In this document: positions 51,800 through 61,209 of the stretch, piece after piece | Numbering within the stretch: the first letter of the stretch is position 1 | Layout of the letters: each line of letters starts with the position of its first letter | From: Sporosarcina ureae | GTDB taxonomy: Bacteria; Bacillota; Bacilli; Bacillales_A; Planococcaceae | Reading direction: 5' to 3' | NCBI RefSeq assembly: GCF_002082015.1 | Contig: NZ_CP015109.1 | Location: forward strand, 2,199,001 to 2,263,000 | Length of the DNA stretch: 64,000 nucleotides | Position numbers and translations under genes: made by a program | Notes under the pieces: generated by a model | The model's database searches: none | Seen by the model: the letters and a program-made list of their open reading frames with translations, nothing else | Told to the model about the DNA's origin: nothing

Positions 51800-51890
51800 G
51801 GAGTGGTGCTTCGGAGGGGACGCTTTCCTAGAGGGCTCATGGGAAAGCGTCCGCCAGCTGGAGCTTCCGTCCCTTCGTACTCGCCAAGCA
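51800..51890. repeat. Short hybrid palindrome
   Basis: GGACGCTTTCC (51818-51828) pairs perfectly with GGAAAGCGTCC (51842-51852). The left half copies the start of the element at 22400 and the right half copies the end of the element at 22690, with the middle missing. It lies just downstream of the MFS gene and could terminate or stabilise its mRNA. Confidence 0.75.
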
Positions 51891-51981
51891 ACTCCCAATC
51901 CTTTTTAATTCAAATTTGCGCGAAAATAAGGCATGATAGAGATAGAGAGTCTGATTATTACTTTGAGAGGTGGATGTAAAG

Positions 51982-53367
51982 ATGGAATATCGTATTGAGC
52001 ATGACACGTTCGGAGAAATACAAGTACCAGCAGATAAGTTGTGGGGAGCGCAGACACAGCGCAGTAAACAAAACTTTAAAATCGGCGGGGAACGTATTCC
52101 GCTTGGCGTAATCCAAGCCTTTGCTCATTTGAAAAAATCAGCAGCGATCGCCAGTCATTCATTCGGCAACCTATCCGAGGTGAAAATGAAAGCTATTACA
52201 GCAGCTGCAGATGAGGTCATTGAAGGCAAATGGGACGAGCACTTCCCGTTGGTCGTTTGGCAAACAGGAAGCGGTACGCAATCGAACATGAACATGAACG
52301 AAGTACTCGCTAACCGTGGTAATCAGTTGCTGGAGGAGTGGGGCGAGGAAGAGCGTCTGCACCCGAATGATGATGTGAATAAATCACAAAGCTCCAACGA
52401 TACATTCCCAACAGCGCTACACGTAGCGGGTGTGATTGCGGTAGAACGCGAAGTATTGCCGGCAATCGATCAATTAGCAACAACACTTCAGAAAAAATCC
52501 GAAGACTTCACAGATATCATTAAAATTGGACGTACGCACTTGCAAGACGCGACGCCACTGACATTAGGCCAAGAAATCAGCGGTTGGCATAGAATGCTAG
52601 AGAAAACACGCAGCATGCTAGAAACTAGTGTCCAAACAATGAAAGAACTCGCAATCGGCGGAACAGCAGTTGGAACGGGACTTAACGCGCCAGCTGGATT
52701 CGGTGAAAAAGTTGCGGAAGAGATTTCAAAATCTGTCGGCATCGAATTTACATCTGCACAAAATAAATTCCACGCATTGACGAGCTATGATGAAGTCGTC
52801 TATACACACGGCGCACTGAAAGCATTGGCTGCGGACTTGATGAAAGTAGCGAATGACGTACGTTGGTTGGCAAGTGGCCCACGCTCTGGTATCGGTGAAA
52901 TTACGATTCCAGAAAATGAACCAGGCAGTTCCATCATGCCAGGTAAAGTGAACCCGACGCAAAGTGAAGCGTTAACGATGGTTGTAGCACAAGTAATGGG
53001 TAACGACGCAACAATCGGTTTCTCTGCAAGCCAAGGGAACTTTGAATTAAACGTCTTCAAACCTGTTATTATCTATAACTTCCTACAGTCAGCGAAATTA
53101 CTGGCTGACGGGATGATTAGCTTTAACGACAACTGTGCGGTAGGAATTGAACCGAACCGTGAAGAAATCGACAATAAAGTAAAGAATTCATTGATGCTCG
53201 TCACAGCTTTGAATCCACATATTGGCTATGAAAATGCGGCAAAAATTGCAAAGAAAGCCCATAAGGAAGGTACAACGCTGAAAGAAGCAGCACTTTCTAC
53301 TGGTTTATTGACAGAAGCACAATTTGATGAATATGTAGATCCAAGCAAGATGACAGGCAACTCATAA
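51982..53367 (+). CDS. fumC: Fumarate hydratase, class II
   Basis: A 461-residue iron-independent fumarase converting fumarate to malate in the TCA cycle. Superfamily signature [13 protein letters not shown] near residue 316 and N-terminal [15 protein letters not shown] are present, as are [13 protein letters not shown] and [14 protein letters not shown] 51982 follows GAGAGGTGG. Monocistronic. Confidence 0.97.
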   Translation: MEYRIEHDTFGEIQVPADKLWGAQTQRSKQNFKIGGERIPLGVIQAFAHLKKSAAIASHSFGNLSEVKMKAITAAADEVIEGKWDEHFPLVVWQTGSGTQSNMNMNEVLANRGNQLLEEWGEEERLHPNDDVNKSQSSNDTFPTALHVAGVIAVEREVLPAIDQLATTLQKKSEDFTDIIKIGRTHLQDATPLTLGQEISGWHRMLEKTRSMLETSVQTMKELAIGGTAVGTGLNAPAGFGEKVAEEISKSVGIEFTSAQNKFHALTSYDEVVYTHGALKALAADLMKVANDVRWLASGPRSGIGEITIPENEPGSSIMPGKVNPTQSEALTMVVAQVMGNDATIGFSASQGNFELNVFKPVIIYNFLQSAKLLADGMISFNDNCAVGIEPNREEIDNKVKNSLMLVTALNPHIGYENAAKIAKKAHKEGTTLKEAALSTGLLTEAQFDEYVDPSKMTGNS

Positions 53368-53451
53368 TTGTCATGAACTTGTACGCTTGCTTTTCCCGCA
53401 AATCTTGTATACTAATGGCATAACCTCTATATAAAGGAGTCAGGAATATAC

Positions 53452-53976
53452 ATGAAAAAGAAGTTACTTGCAGGACTGGCTGCGTTGACAGTAGCGCTTG
53501 CGGCATGCGGAAACGATGCTACAGAGAAGCCTGCTGAAGTAGATCCGACAGATGCACGGGCCGAAGCAGGACAGGATCGTGCAGAACATTTGCCGAATGG
53601 TGACTTGCAGGAAGTGACCGCTTCAGCGGACATTTTGCCTTCATTCCTAGATGATAAGCCAGAAGATATGCGCATGGTCTATCAAGTGGCGGGCAACGCA
53701 ACGGACATTTTGGAATACATGCCTTGCTATTGCGGCTGCGGAGATAGTGCCGGTCACAAGAGCAATATGAATTGTTTCTTGGATGAAGTACGCGAAGACG
53801 GCTCCGTTGTCTGGGACGATCACGGCACACGCTGCCTAGTTTGCCTGGAGATCGCAGTGAAATCCGTACAAATGAAGCAAGACGGCATGTCCATGAAAGA
53901 TATTCGTGATGCGATTGATACAGAATACGGTAACGGAGACTATGCGAAACCTACAGATACTCCAATGCCGGTTTGA
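53452..53976 (+). CDS. PCYCGC-motif lipoprotein
   Basis: A 174-residue lipoprotein with lipobox LAAC (Cys about 19) and the six-residue PCYCGC motif in YMPCYCGCGDSAGHKSNMNC, plus a later RCLVCLEI. The family is named after this motif, is found in Bacillales and related groups, and is of unknown function; the Cys/His set suggests metal or haem/copper handling outside the membrane (inference). AAGGAG precedes the ATG. Confidence 0.9.
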   Translation: MKKKLLAGLAALTVALAACGNDATEKPAEVDPTDARAEAGQDRAEHLPNGDLQEVTASADILPSFLDDKPEDMRMVYQVAGNATDILEYMPCYCGCGDSAGHKSNMNCFLDEVREDGSVVWDDHGTRCLVCLEIAVKSVQMKQDGMSMKDIRDAIDTEYGNGDYAKPTDTPMPV

Positions 53977-53990
53977 TTGGTTGATTTTTT

Positions 53991-54037
53991 AGGCTGCAGA
54001 TTCACTCTTTTAATGGGAGTGAATCTGCAGTTTTTTT
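53991..54037 (+). terminator. Strong terminator after the PCYCGC gene
   Basis: CTGCAGATTCACTC pairs with GAGTGAATCTGCAG, followed by T7. G-rich sequence and array D follow. Confidence 0.92.
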
Positions 54038-54083
54038 GTGTTTGTGGGTTGGGGGTGGGGGGGAGTGCTTTGTGTGGTTGTGC

Positions 54084-54520
54084 GTGCGTATGCGCTCAAT
54101 GTTGATGTGTTTTCGTTTATGGTTCAGTGTTTGAGCGCTCTAAGTGGTTGTCCATCAGCCTCGCTCAATGCCGAATCGCTTTCGCTCATAGTTTGGGGTT
54201 AAGCGCTCTATATGTGTGCGTATGCGCTCAATGTTGGCGCGTGTCCGCTCATAGTTTGCGGTTGAGTGCTCTATGTGGTTGCGTAAGCGCTCAATGCTGC
54301 CGCGTACCCGCTCATAGTTCGATGTGGAGACGCTCTAAGTGGTTGTCCATCAGCTCCGCTCAATGCCGAAGCGCTTTCGCTCATAGTTTTGCGTTAAGCG
54401 CTCTATGTGTGTGCGTATGCGCTCAATGCCAACGCGTGTCCGCTCATACTTCGTGGTTAAACGCTCTATATGGTAACGTATCCGCTCAATACCAGCACAC
54501 ATCCGCTCATACCACAACCC
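54084..54520. repeat. Phased CGCTC array (array D) with three-step core cycle
   Basis: About twenty cores. They rotate CGCTCATA, CGCTCTAT, CGCTCAAT every three units (63 bp) over much of the array. The segment starting GCTCTAAGTGGTTGTCC recurs at 54137 and 54332, about 195 bp apart. The left flank is a G run (GGGTTGGGGGTGGGGGGG), the right flank a C-rich tract (54520-54560, CCACCCCTCCACCCC). Frames through it lack ribosome sites. Confidence 0.9.
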
Positions 54521-54644
54521 CAACCGCCCAACACCACCCCTCCACCCCTCCACCCCCCTAAAAATCACATCGCATCCATGCATTTTATTGGCAACCCAAC
54601 CGGATGTGGTATAATTTAGTTAAATTAGGCAGGAGGGGATTCTG

Positions 54645-55637
54645 ATGATTCATTTTGTACAATTTGAAGAGCAGTATATACCGAAGATGGCCTCGTTATT
54701 GGCGGCGAGACATGTAGATGAACGACAGCGTTTTCCGTTTTTGCAGGAACGTTTTGAGGACATTGAACAAGCAGAGGATCGCTTGCGTGAAGAGTTGGAG
54801 AAGCCGTATACAGGGGGTCTCGTGACGTTGCGTGACGACGAGGTCATCGGCTATTTATTATACGAATATCGTCAAGATGTTACGCGTGGGCGTACGGTGT
54901 ATGTCGGGTATCCTTCGTTTGTCATTCATGAGGACGAGCATCCGAGATTGGCTCGGTTGATGTACACGGAAGTTGGCGCGGAATGGGTGCGGAATGGGTA
55001 TTTTGAACATGTGATGGATATTCCGGTCGGTAATGATGAATTAATTCTGGAAATGCTGGAGCAATCGTTTCATTTTGAACAGCGCTTTGCGGCGTTGTCA
55101 CTTGAACACTATCGTGCACAGCCTGGTGAGAATAGTCTCGTGAAGATGAAGGAACTAGTAGGGGACGAGCAAAGAGTTTTGCATAAGATGGCACCGTGGA
55201 ATAGTTTGCATCAGGCGAAAGCTCCAGCGTGGAAGCCGGTTACGCAAGAAGCGTTGGATGCGGAGCGCGATGTGTTTGCGGCGTATGAGGGTAAAGAAGG
55301 CACGCGTAGTTGGGTTGCCGAGCAAGATGGCGTTCCTGTAGCCTTTCATTTATTCACACCGGCGGACGCGCGTCATGCGATGACGACGCCGGATGAGTCG
55401 GCAGTGCTTGTGCAGGCCACGACGAATATTGAGATGCGGGGACAAGGGATCGGCAAGTCGATTGCGAACCATAGTTTCACTCAAATGAAAAATGCGGGCT
55501 ATAAATATGTCATGACGGATTGGTTGACGGCGAATCATTTAGCGTCATATTTCTGGCCTAAACTCGGATTCCGTTCGTATATGATTCGCATGGCGCGTAC
55601 GATAGATGCACGCATCTCTTGGGCGGACGGACGATGA
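54645..55637 (+). CDS. GNAT-family acetyltransferase (two-domain)
   Basis: A 330-residue protein with two GNAT-like halves; the C-terminal half has the acetyl-CoA-binding stretch IEMRGQGIGKSIANHSFTQM and a final YFWPKLGFRSY strand. The N-terminal half (about 1-150) is a degenerate copy. Substrate unknown. AGGAGGGG precedes the ATG. Its stop overlaps the next gene (ATGA), so they are coupled. Confidence 0.85.
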   Translation: MIHFVQFEEQYIPKMASLLAARHVDERQRFPFLQERFEDIEQAEDRLREELEKPYTGGLVTLRDDEVIGYLLYEYRQDVTRGRTVYVGYPSFVIHEDEHPRLARLMYTEVGAEWVRNGYFEHVMDIPVGNDELILEMLEQSFHFEQRFAALSLEHYRAQPGENSLVKMKELVGDEQRVLHKMAPWNSLHQAKAPAWKPVTQEALDAERDVFAAYEGKEGTRSWVAEQDGVPVAFHLFTPADARHAMTTPDESAVLVQATTNIEMRGQGIGKSIANHSFTQMKNAGYKYVMTDWLTANHLASYFWPKLGFRSYMIRMARTIDARISWADGR

Positions 55638-56308
55638 CGGGCGTGAAGTTCGTCACATCGTGGAGTGGCGGCAAGGATTCTGCGCTCGCGGCGTATCGCG
55701 CAATCCGAGAAGGAAATACGCCGGCGATGCTATGGACGATGTTTGATAAAGATGAGTCGCATTCCAAGTCACATGCATTACCACTAGAGATCATTCAAGC
55801 GCAGGCGAAGCAAATGGACGTTCCGCTGATGATCCGAAAAGCAGATTGGGCTGGCTATGAAGTTCAATTCATTGATGCGATGCGCGTTGCGAGAGCACAT
55901 GGTATTCATAAAGCAGTATTTGGAGACATTGATTTAGAAGATCATTTGCTGTGGGTACAATCGATGTGCGCCAAAGTCGGTATGGAAACCTATCATCCAC
56001 TCTGGGAAGAACCGCGACGTACGCTGCTCGAAGAATTCATTGCGGAAGGCTTTGAAGCGTATGTGATTGTGGTCAATACAAAGATGATGCCTGCAGAATT
56101 TCTCGGGAGACGCTTTACGATTGAATTAATGGATGAACTCGAAGCACTTGGCATTGATAGTTGCGGGGAGTCAGGAGAATTTCATACGGTTGTCGTCGAT
56201 GGACCGATTTTCAAGGAACGCATTCCTATGAAAATGAGTGAAACAATCGAAAAAGATGGTTATGTATTTATGAAGTGCGGGATAGAACAGGAAACTTCCA
56301 CAGACTGA
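55634..56308 (+). CDS. Dph6-like PP-loop ATP pyrophosphatase
   Basis: A 224-residue ATP_bind_4/Dph6-type protein. It has the PP-loop SWSGGKDSALAAYR (residue about 10), GDIDLEDHLLW and ESGEFHTVV motifs. In eukaryotes and archaea the family makes diphthamide; bacteria lack that modification, so the bacterial members have another unknown amidation role. Start ATG 55634 overlaps the acetyltransferase stop by four bases, with GGGCGGACGG upstream. A terminator follows. Confidence 0.85.
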   Translation: MTGVKFVTSWSGGKDSALAAYRAIREGNTPAMLWTMFDKDESHSKSHALPLEIIQAQAKQMDVPLMIRKADWAGYEVQFIDAMRVARAHGIHKAVFGDIDLEDHLLWVQSMCAKVGMETYHPLWEEPRRTLLEEFIAEGFEAYVIVVNTKMMPAEFLGRRFTIELMDELEALGIDSCGESGEFHTVVVDGPIFKERIPMKMSETIEKDGYVFMKCGIEQETSTD

Positions 56309-56334
56309 GAGAATGTCTGCGGAAGTTTCTTGTT
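56288..56334 (+). terminator. Hairpin between the Dph6-like and acetyltransferase genes
   Basis: GGAAACTTCCACAGAC pairs with GTCTGCGGAAGTTTC with one mismatch, but only a short T run follows. It overlaps the end of the Dph6-like gene. Confidence 0.7.
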
Positions 56335-56369
56335 TACTGAATAAACGTAGAAAAAGGAGTCGGTGTTTG

Positions 56370-56807
56370 ATGAACAGCAAGAGAGTACGTACAGAGGCAG
56401 ATCTTCAAAAAACTTTTGACATACGAAAAGCAGTATTCGTCCAAGAACAACAGGTGCCGGAAGAGGACGAGTTCGATGAATTTGATGGGTTGAACGGATT
56501 ATGTGAACATATTTTAGTGGAACAAGAAGGGCAAGCAATCGCGTCAGGTAGATTGAGAGTGGTAGAGGGGGTAGGGAAGTTAGAGCGTATTTGTGTATTG
56601 GCTTCTCATCGAGGTCTAGGCGTTGGAAAAATAATTGTTGAAGGCTTGGAGGATGTCGCAAAGGACAAGGAAATCGCTTCCTTAACATTACATGGGCAGA
56701 CACATGCGGAAGAGTTTTATCAGAAACTTGGATACGAAACTACGTCTGATGTATTCATGGAAGATGGCATACCGCATATTGTGATGGAGAAAAAGTTGGC
56801 TCTATAG
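56370..56807 (+). CDS. GNAT-family acetyltransferase (YjcF/ElaA-like)
   Basis: A 145-residue single-domain acetyltransferase. It shows FDIRKAVFVQEQQVPEEDEF at the start (typical of the YjcF-type branch), acetyl-CoA-binding HRGLGVGKIIVEGL and AEEFYQKLGYETTSD. Substrate unknown. ATG 56370 follows AAAAAGGAG. Confidence 0.88.
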   Translation: MNSKRVRTEADLQKTFDIRKAVFVQEQQVPEEDEFDEFDGLNGLCEHILVEQEGQAIASGRLRVVEGVGKLERICVLASHRGLGVGKIIVEGLEDVAKDKEIASLTLHGQTHAEEFYQKLGYETTSDVFMEDGIPHIVMEKKLAL

Positions 56808-56834
56808 GTACAAACAGCACCTGTTTTATAGAGA

Positions 56835-56884
56835 AATGCCCCTGCAGGTAGAAGATACAATCTACCTGTAGGGGCATTTCTTTA
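56835..56884. terminator. Bidirectional terminator
   Basis: AAATGCCCCTGCAGGTAG pairs with CTACCTGTAGGGGCATTT. It serves the acetyltransferase gene and the convergent yceI-like gene. Confidence 0.9.
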
Positions 56885-56923
56885 TGGCATCCGCTCTTTT
56901 AGAAAGTGCGGATTTTATGCGGC

Positions 56924-57454
56924 TCACTTACGTAATTGAATTTCGATATTGATCTTGACTTCATCACTTACGACAACGCCGCCAGTTTCTAGTGCAGCGT
57001 TCCATGTTAAACCGAAGTCTCTACGATTAATTTTCGTATTACCTGTAAATCCAGCAGCTTGGTCTCCGCTCATTGGATCCTTCGCCATACCTTCATACGT
57101 AACGTTGAACGTGACAGGCTTCGTTGTATCTCTAATCGTGAAGTCGCCCGTTAAGTCATACGTATCTTTGGATGTCTCCTCAATTTTTGTCGCTTTAAAT
57201 GATAAATGCGGATATTTTTCTACATCGAAAAAGTCAGCTGAACGTAAATGGTTATCTCGGTCGGCCTTGCGTGTATCGATACTGTTGGCCTCAATTGTAA
57301 AATCGATGGATGCACCTGTTAAATCTTCTGGATCAGCTTCGATTGTGCCTTGGAATTCGTTAAATGTACCTTTTACGTTCGAAATCATCATATGTCGTAC
57401 TGAAAAACCTACTGTACTGTGTGCTGTGTCAACGTTCCATATTGCTTTTGTCAT
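56924..57454 (-). CDS. YceI-family lipid-binding protein
   Basis: A 176-residue lipocalin-like YceI barrel without a signal peptide, so cytosolic, as in most Gram-positive members. It shows VDTAHSTVGFSVRHMMI, DFTIRDTTKPVTFNVTYEG and RRDFGLTWNAALETGG. The family binds polyisoprenoids; role unproven here. ATG 57454 follows GGAGGAG. It stands next to, but in a separate unit from, the quinone-detoxification operon. Confidence 0.92.
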   Translation of the reverse strand: MTKAIWNVDTAHSTVGFSVRHMMISNVKGTFNEFQGTIEADPEDLTGASIDFTIEANSIDTRKADRDNHLRSADFFDVEKYPHLSFKATKIEETSKDTYDLTGDFTIRDTTKPVTFNVTYEGMAKDPMSGDQAAGFTGNTKINRRDFGLTWNAALETGGVVVSDEVKINIEIQLRK

Positions 57455-57551
57455 ATACATCTCCTCCAATAATGGTTGTTATTTTACATGTAGTAACTTC
57501 TCTTTTACTAAAACAAAACGTGCTTATTGTTTTTTATTACATAGATCGTGT

Positions 57552-58142
57552 TTACTTCAACCAGTTTTTCGCTTGCATTGCGACTTCTTGTGTCAGGCTG
57601 TGTCCTTTTACCCATGCGGTTGTAACGTTTGCGCCTCTTTCTTCAAATAGACGGATGACGCGCTTGCTTTCGGATTCAGGCACGATCGGATCCCCTTCGC
57701 CTAGTGATAGGAATACGTCCACATCGCTGAAGTCATGTTTTTCTTCTAGATCTGCAGGATATAAGGGTGCGAATAAAGCGGCTTTTTTAAGTGTTTCTGG
57801 GTGTTTGAGCATCATTTGAATCGCGATATTCGAACCGTTTGAGAATCCGACTAGCACCGTATCTTCCATTTTGAAATCATACTCTTTTGCTTTTTCTTCA
57901 ATGAATGCATACAGTTCATTGCCGCGGAACGCAAGATCTTCCCAGTCGTAGTGACCTTCACCGTGACGTTTGAAGAATCTGTTCATACCGTTTTCCTGCA
58001 CATTTCCTCTGATGCCTAACACGTTGTATTCAGGATTGAGTAGTTCGGCAAGAGACACTAAGTCTGTTTCTGTACCGCCTGTGCCGTGGAGCAATACGAA
58101 TACGGGTGCATCTTTTTTGTTTTCATGGTAAATATATTTCAT
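57552..58142 (-). CDS. mhqD: Alpha/beta hydrolase of the quinone-stress operon (MhqD-like)
   Basis: A 196-residue carboxylesterase-type hydrolase with LLHGTGGTETDL (oxyanion region), nucleophile elbow GFSNGSN (Ser about 108), Asp in SLGEGDPIVP and a late His (VKGHSLTQE). It matches B. subtilis MhqD (YodD), induced by methylhydroquinone and catechol. Last gene of the four-gene operon starting at 60658. Confidence 0.88.
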   Translation of the reverse strand: MKYIYHENKKDAPVFVLLHGTGGTETDLVSLAELLNPEYNVLGIRGNVQENGMNRFFKRHGEGHYDWEDLAFRGNELYAFIEEKAKEYDFKMEDTVLVGFSNGSNIAIQMMLKHPETLKKAALFAPLYPADLEEKHDFSDVDVFLSLGEGDPIVPESESKRVIRLFEERGANVTTAWVKGHSLTQEVAMQAKNWLK

Positions 58143-58161
58143 TACACGCCAACTCCTTTGA

Positions 58162-58785
58162 TTAGTTAACAGGCCGTTCTACTGTGAATAGCTTACCTAT
58201 TTCCGCGTAATCACTACCGGCAAGTCTGCTTACGGCTTTTAGTTTCAACGGGTCAATATAGCCGTTATGATAAATGGTTTCATCTATGTGATAATGTTTT
58301 ACTTTCAGCAATAAAACATCTGTAGTGGCGATGTTTTCTTCATTGTAAACGACCAATGAATCGTACAACTCTGTTTCAAACCGTACCTTGGTTTCATTCA
58401 ACCCTGGAACTTGAACCGCTTTTGAGTCTACTGTTGTAAAACTCGATACATCCAGCTCGCTTTCATCCGGCCCTAGCGGTGCAGACGTCGCATTTGCTGC
58501 TTCTACGTTATCCGTATCCACAACTTGGACTACGGCTTCTTTCGTTTCATAAATATTTCTGGCCGTATCTTTCGAATTCCCGTCTACGCGCTGCACGGCG
58601 ATCGATAACATAGGGGGGTCATAGGTGACGATATTGAAATAGCTGAATGGTGCAATATTAATAATACCCGAATCAGACATCGTAGAAACCAATGCGATCG
58701 GTCTAGGAATAACGGAACCAATCAGGAATTTCTTCTTTTCTTTTGCTGTTAGATCTCGTGGAGAGAAATTGAGCATGTTATACAT
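58162..58785 (-). CDS. Flavin reductase-like FMN-binding protein
   Basis: A 207-residue protein of the flavin reductase-like (split-barrel FMN-binding) family. FLIGSVIPRPIALVSTM and FSYFNIVTYDPPMLSIAVQR near the N-terminus mark the FMN site. It probably reduces flavin or a quinone within the Mhq operon; B. subtilis uses nitroreductase-type genes in that position, so this is a variation. It is 4 bp after the dioxygenase gene stop. Confidence 0.87.
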   Translation of the reverse strand: MYNMLNFSPRDLTAKEKKKFLIGSVIPRPIALVSTMSDSGIINIAPFSYFNIVTYDPPMLSIAVQRVDGNSKDTARNIYETKEAVVQVVDTDNVEAANATSAPLGPDESELDVSSFTTVDSKAVQVPGLNETKVRFETELYDSLVVYNEENIATTDVLLLKVKHYHIDETIYHNGYIDPLKLKAVSRLAGSDYAEIGKLFTVERPVN

Positions 58786-58788
58786 CGA

Positions 58789-59682
58789 CTAGACCTCCAA
58801 TTTCGGCAGCTGATTTTCGTATTCTCGTCTGTTGTGTTCGTATTGTTCCGGTAATTTCAGCATGGAACCGAGTGATTTTATATCTTCATCGACATCGAAA
58901 CCTGGACCGTCCGTTGCGAACTCGAACACGACTCGTCCTTTTTCTTTAATGTAGATCGAGTTAAAGTAATTTCTGTCTTTCACTTCGGTGACTTTCAATT
59001 GCTCATCAGTCAGTGCAGACTGCCATTCTTGCAATGCATCCTTATGCGGCACGGACCACGCGATGTGGTGGACCGTGCCGATCCCGAATCTCCCGGCAGG
59101 CTGCACAGGAGTTGCCGTAATAATATGTTGCTTTTCCTTGCCTACTGTTTCAAAGTGTTGATTTTGATCATTTATATCCAGTTCGTTTAATCCCATAAGG
59201 CCGGTAAGAAGTTCTTTTGTGCCTTCCGGATTTTCGGACAATAAAACAGCACCGTGGAAATCGACAATGTCATAATGATCTGTAGCAATTTCGCCTTCGA
59301 CTAGTGCGAGCTCGAGTCCATGAACATCGTCGAACTCGAGTGTATCTTTACCGAAAAGTTGTGTTATTTCAGTATGGATGTTTTGAGCCGTCAGATACTC
59401 TTTCCAATAGTCCATGCTTCCTTTTGGTACTCTGAAAGCAATTCGTCCGACCTGACCACTGCCTTTTCTGCCATGATTCTGATTTGTCCAAGGGAAGAAT
59501 GTAATGACTGTACCAGGTGTCACATGTTGATCTCCGAAGTACAAATGGTAAACGCTTGGATCTTCAAAGTTTACGGTTTGCTTAATCAGACGAAGTCCCA
59601 AAACATCTCTGTAAAATTTCAGGTTTTCATTAGGGTCTCCTACAATAGCTGTAATATGGTGGATCTTTTTAATTGCTTCCAT
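58789..59682 (-). CDS. Ring-cleaving dioxygenase (VOC family, MhqE/MhqA-like)
   Basis: A 297-residue vicinal-oxygen-chelate protein with two paired beta-alpha-beta modules. Metal-site segments are IHHITAIVGD (His), VHHIAWSVPH (about residue 206) and the Glu in VVFEFATDGPG (about 255). Such proteins cleave catechol- or hydroquinone-type rings. It is a paralogue of the next gene upstream in the same operon. GGAGT precedes the start. Exact substrate unknown. Confidence 0.88.
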   Translation of the reverse strand: MEAIKKIHHITAIVGDPNENLKFYRDVLGLRLIKQTVNFEDPSVYHLYFGDQHVTPGTVITFFPWTNQNHGRKGSGQVGRIAFRVPKGSMDYWKEYLTAQNIHTEITQLFGKDTLEFDDVHGLELALVEGEIATDHYDIVDFHGAVLLSENPEGTKELLTGLMGLNELDINDQNQHFETVGKEKQHIITATPVQPAGRFGIGTVHHIAWSVPHKDALQEWQSALTDEQLKVTEVKDRNYFNSIYIKEKGRVVFEFATDGPGFDVDEDIKSLGSMLKLPEQYEHNRREYENQLPKLEV

Positions 59683-59704
59683 TTATAAAACTCCTTTCAA
59701 ACGA

Positions 59705-60658
59705 TTATGACCGTGTGGTATCGAACGGGCGAATTTGTGATTCAATATATTCGCGTTTTGGCTCTAGGAACGGTGGGAGTGATAAGTTTTCGCCTAATGT
59801 TTCGTATGGTTCATCCGTCATGAAACCTGGACCGTCTGTGGATAGCTCGATCAGAATATGACCGACACGTGTATAAAGTGCTTCGAAGTAGAAGCGGTCT
59901 ACATGGCCGGAATGTTGCATGCCCAATCCATCGTATTTTGCTTCCCAGTTCTTGATTGCCTCATGGTCCTTTACCCTGAACGATACATGGTGAACCTGTC
60001 CATATCCTTGACGACTTTGTGTTGTATGGTCATTTCGTAAGATGACTTGTCCTCCATTGCCGCCTTCACCTACATCAAACAGTGTCACATTTTCTTCTTC
60101 AAGAATCGGTTTCATACCATACACATCCGTAAGCATTTTCTTAAAATTTTCGAAATAGCTCACTGTGATTTCAATTGGACCTAAACCGTAAATCGCGTGT
60201 TCTTCAGGTACGGGTCCGTTTTTCCAAGGTGTACCGGGTGCTACGCCTTTATTATTTTCATCGGAGAACAGTTGGTATTTCTGTCCGTCCGCTTCTTGGA
60301 AAGGGAGTACCTTTTTGCCGAACAACTCTTGAATGCCGTCGTTTTCTACATCAAACTCATTGAAGCGTTCTAGGTAATATTCAAGTGCTGCATCGCTAGG
60401 TACTCGTAGTCCGATTCTAGAAATCGAGTTCGTCCCCGCCGTTCCTTTCGGGTTGTTCGGGAAGTCGAAGAACGTCATGTCCGTCCCTGGTGAGCCGATA
60501 TCATCCGCGAAAAATGTGTGATACGTGTGAATATCATCTTGGTTTACTGTTTTCTTAACTAACCGCATGCCGAGTACGTTCGTGAAAAATTCATAGTTTC
60601 TCATTGCGTGATCTGTCATTGCGGTAACGTGGTGAATGCCTAGTAATTCGTTTGTCAT
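59705..60658 (-). CDS. mhqO: Ring-cleaving dioxygenase (MhqO-like)
   Basis: A 317-residue VOC-family dioxygenase; metal ligands in GIHHVTAMTD, VHHVSFRVKD (about residue 215) and ILIELSTDGPGF (about 267). It matches MhqO (YdfO) of B. subtilis, which handles hydroquinones and catechols under MhqR control. First gene of the operon; an MhqR-type site overlaps its promoter. AAAGGGG precedes the ATG. Confidence 0.88.
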   Translation of the reverse strand: MTNELLGIHHVTAMTDHAMRNYEFFTNVLGMRLVKKTVNQDDIHTYHTFFADDIGSPGTDMTFFDFPNNPKGTAGTNSISRIGLRVPSDAALEYYLERFNEFDVENDGIQELFGKKVLPFQEADGQKYQLFSDENNKGVAPGTPWKNGPVPEEHAIYGLGPIEITVSYFENFKKMLTDVYGMKPILEEENVTLFDVGEGGNGGQVILRNDHTTQSRQGYGQVHHVSFRVKDHEAIKNWEAKYDGLGMQHSGHVDRFYFEALYTRVGHILIELSTDGPGFMTDEPYETLGENLSLPPFLEPKREYIESQIRPFDTTRS

Positions 60659-60696
60659 GTAATAAAACCCCTTTGTATTTTATAATTAATTGGTAT

Positions 60697-60716
60697 ATTA
60701 CCATTTCGAGATAATA
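60697..60716 (-). promoter_or_regulatory. Candidate MhqR operator at the mhqO promoter
   Basis: On the minus strand TTATCTCGAAATGGTAAT lies between a possible -35 (TTTACA) and -10 (TAATAT). It shares TTATCTCGAA and GGTAAT with the site upstream of mhqR. Confidence 0.6.
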
Positions 60717-60740
60717 GTTGTAAAAAAACTAGATTTACCA

Positions 60741-61196
60741 TTACATATTCTGTGCATGTAAACCTAATTTTTTCAACTGTGTAATTAATTGTTCTTTTTC
60801 TTGTATATCTAGTCCACTAAAAATTTCTTTAATCGCCTTTTTGTGAGGAGGGAAGATCTCATTCATCAATTCCGTTCCATCCGTTGTAATGGACGCATGC
60901 GTTACACGTCGATCTTTTGGACAAGGCTTTCTTTTGATTAAGTTTTTCTTTTCTAGTTTATCTACAACGTAAGTGATACTACTACTAGCGATCAATACTT
61001 GCTCACCGATTTTTTGTATCGGTTGATCACCTTTACTATAGACTAATTCTAAAACGGCAAACTCTGTTGGATTTAAACCTGAGCGTTTGATATCTTCTTC
61101 CACACGTACTTTAATGGATTGTAATGCTCGAGTTAAAACAATAAATGCCTTTAGAGACAAATCTTCTTCATACATTTCATTATTTTGATTGTCCAT
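60741..61196 (-). CDS. mhqR: MarR-family repressor MhqR
   Basis: A 151-residue winged-helix MarR repressor; SSSITYVVDKLEKKNLIKR and the wing PKDRRVTHASITTDG are typical. It matches MhqR (YkvE), which represses quinone and catechol detoxification genes. AAAGGAGAACG precedes the ATG. It is directly upstream of, and on the same strand as, the mhqO operon, with operators at both. Confidence 0.9.
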   Translation of the reverse strand: MDNQNNEMYEEDLSLKAFIVLTRALQSIKVRVEEDIKRSGLNPTEFAVLELVYSKGDQPIQKIGEQVLIASSSITYVVDKLEKKNLIKRKPCPKDRRVTHASITTDGTELMNEIFPPHKKAIKEIFSGLDIQEKEQLITQLKKLGLHAQNM

Positions 61197-61209
61197 GACG
61201 TTCTCCTTT

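Noticed and set aside
54127..54561. Open frame of 144 codons in array D as a Cys-rich protein
   Set aside because: Same reason: it is repeat sequence without start signal, and both strands are open only because of the near-21 bp period.
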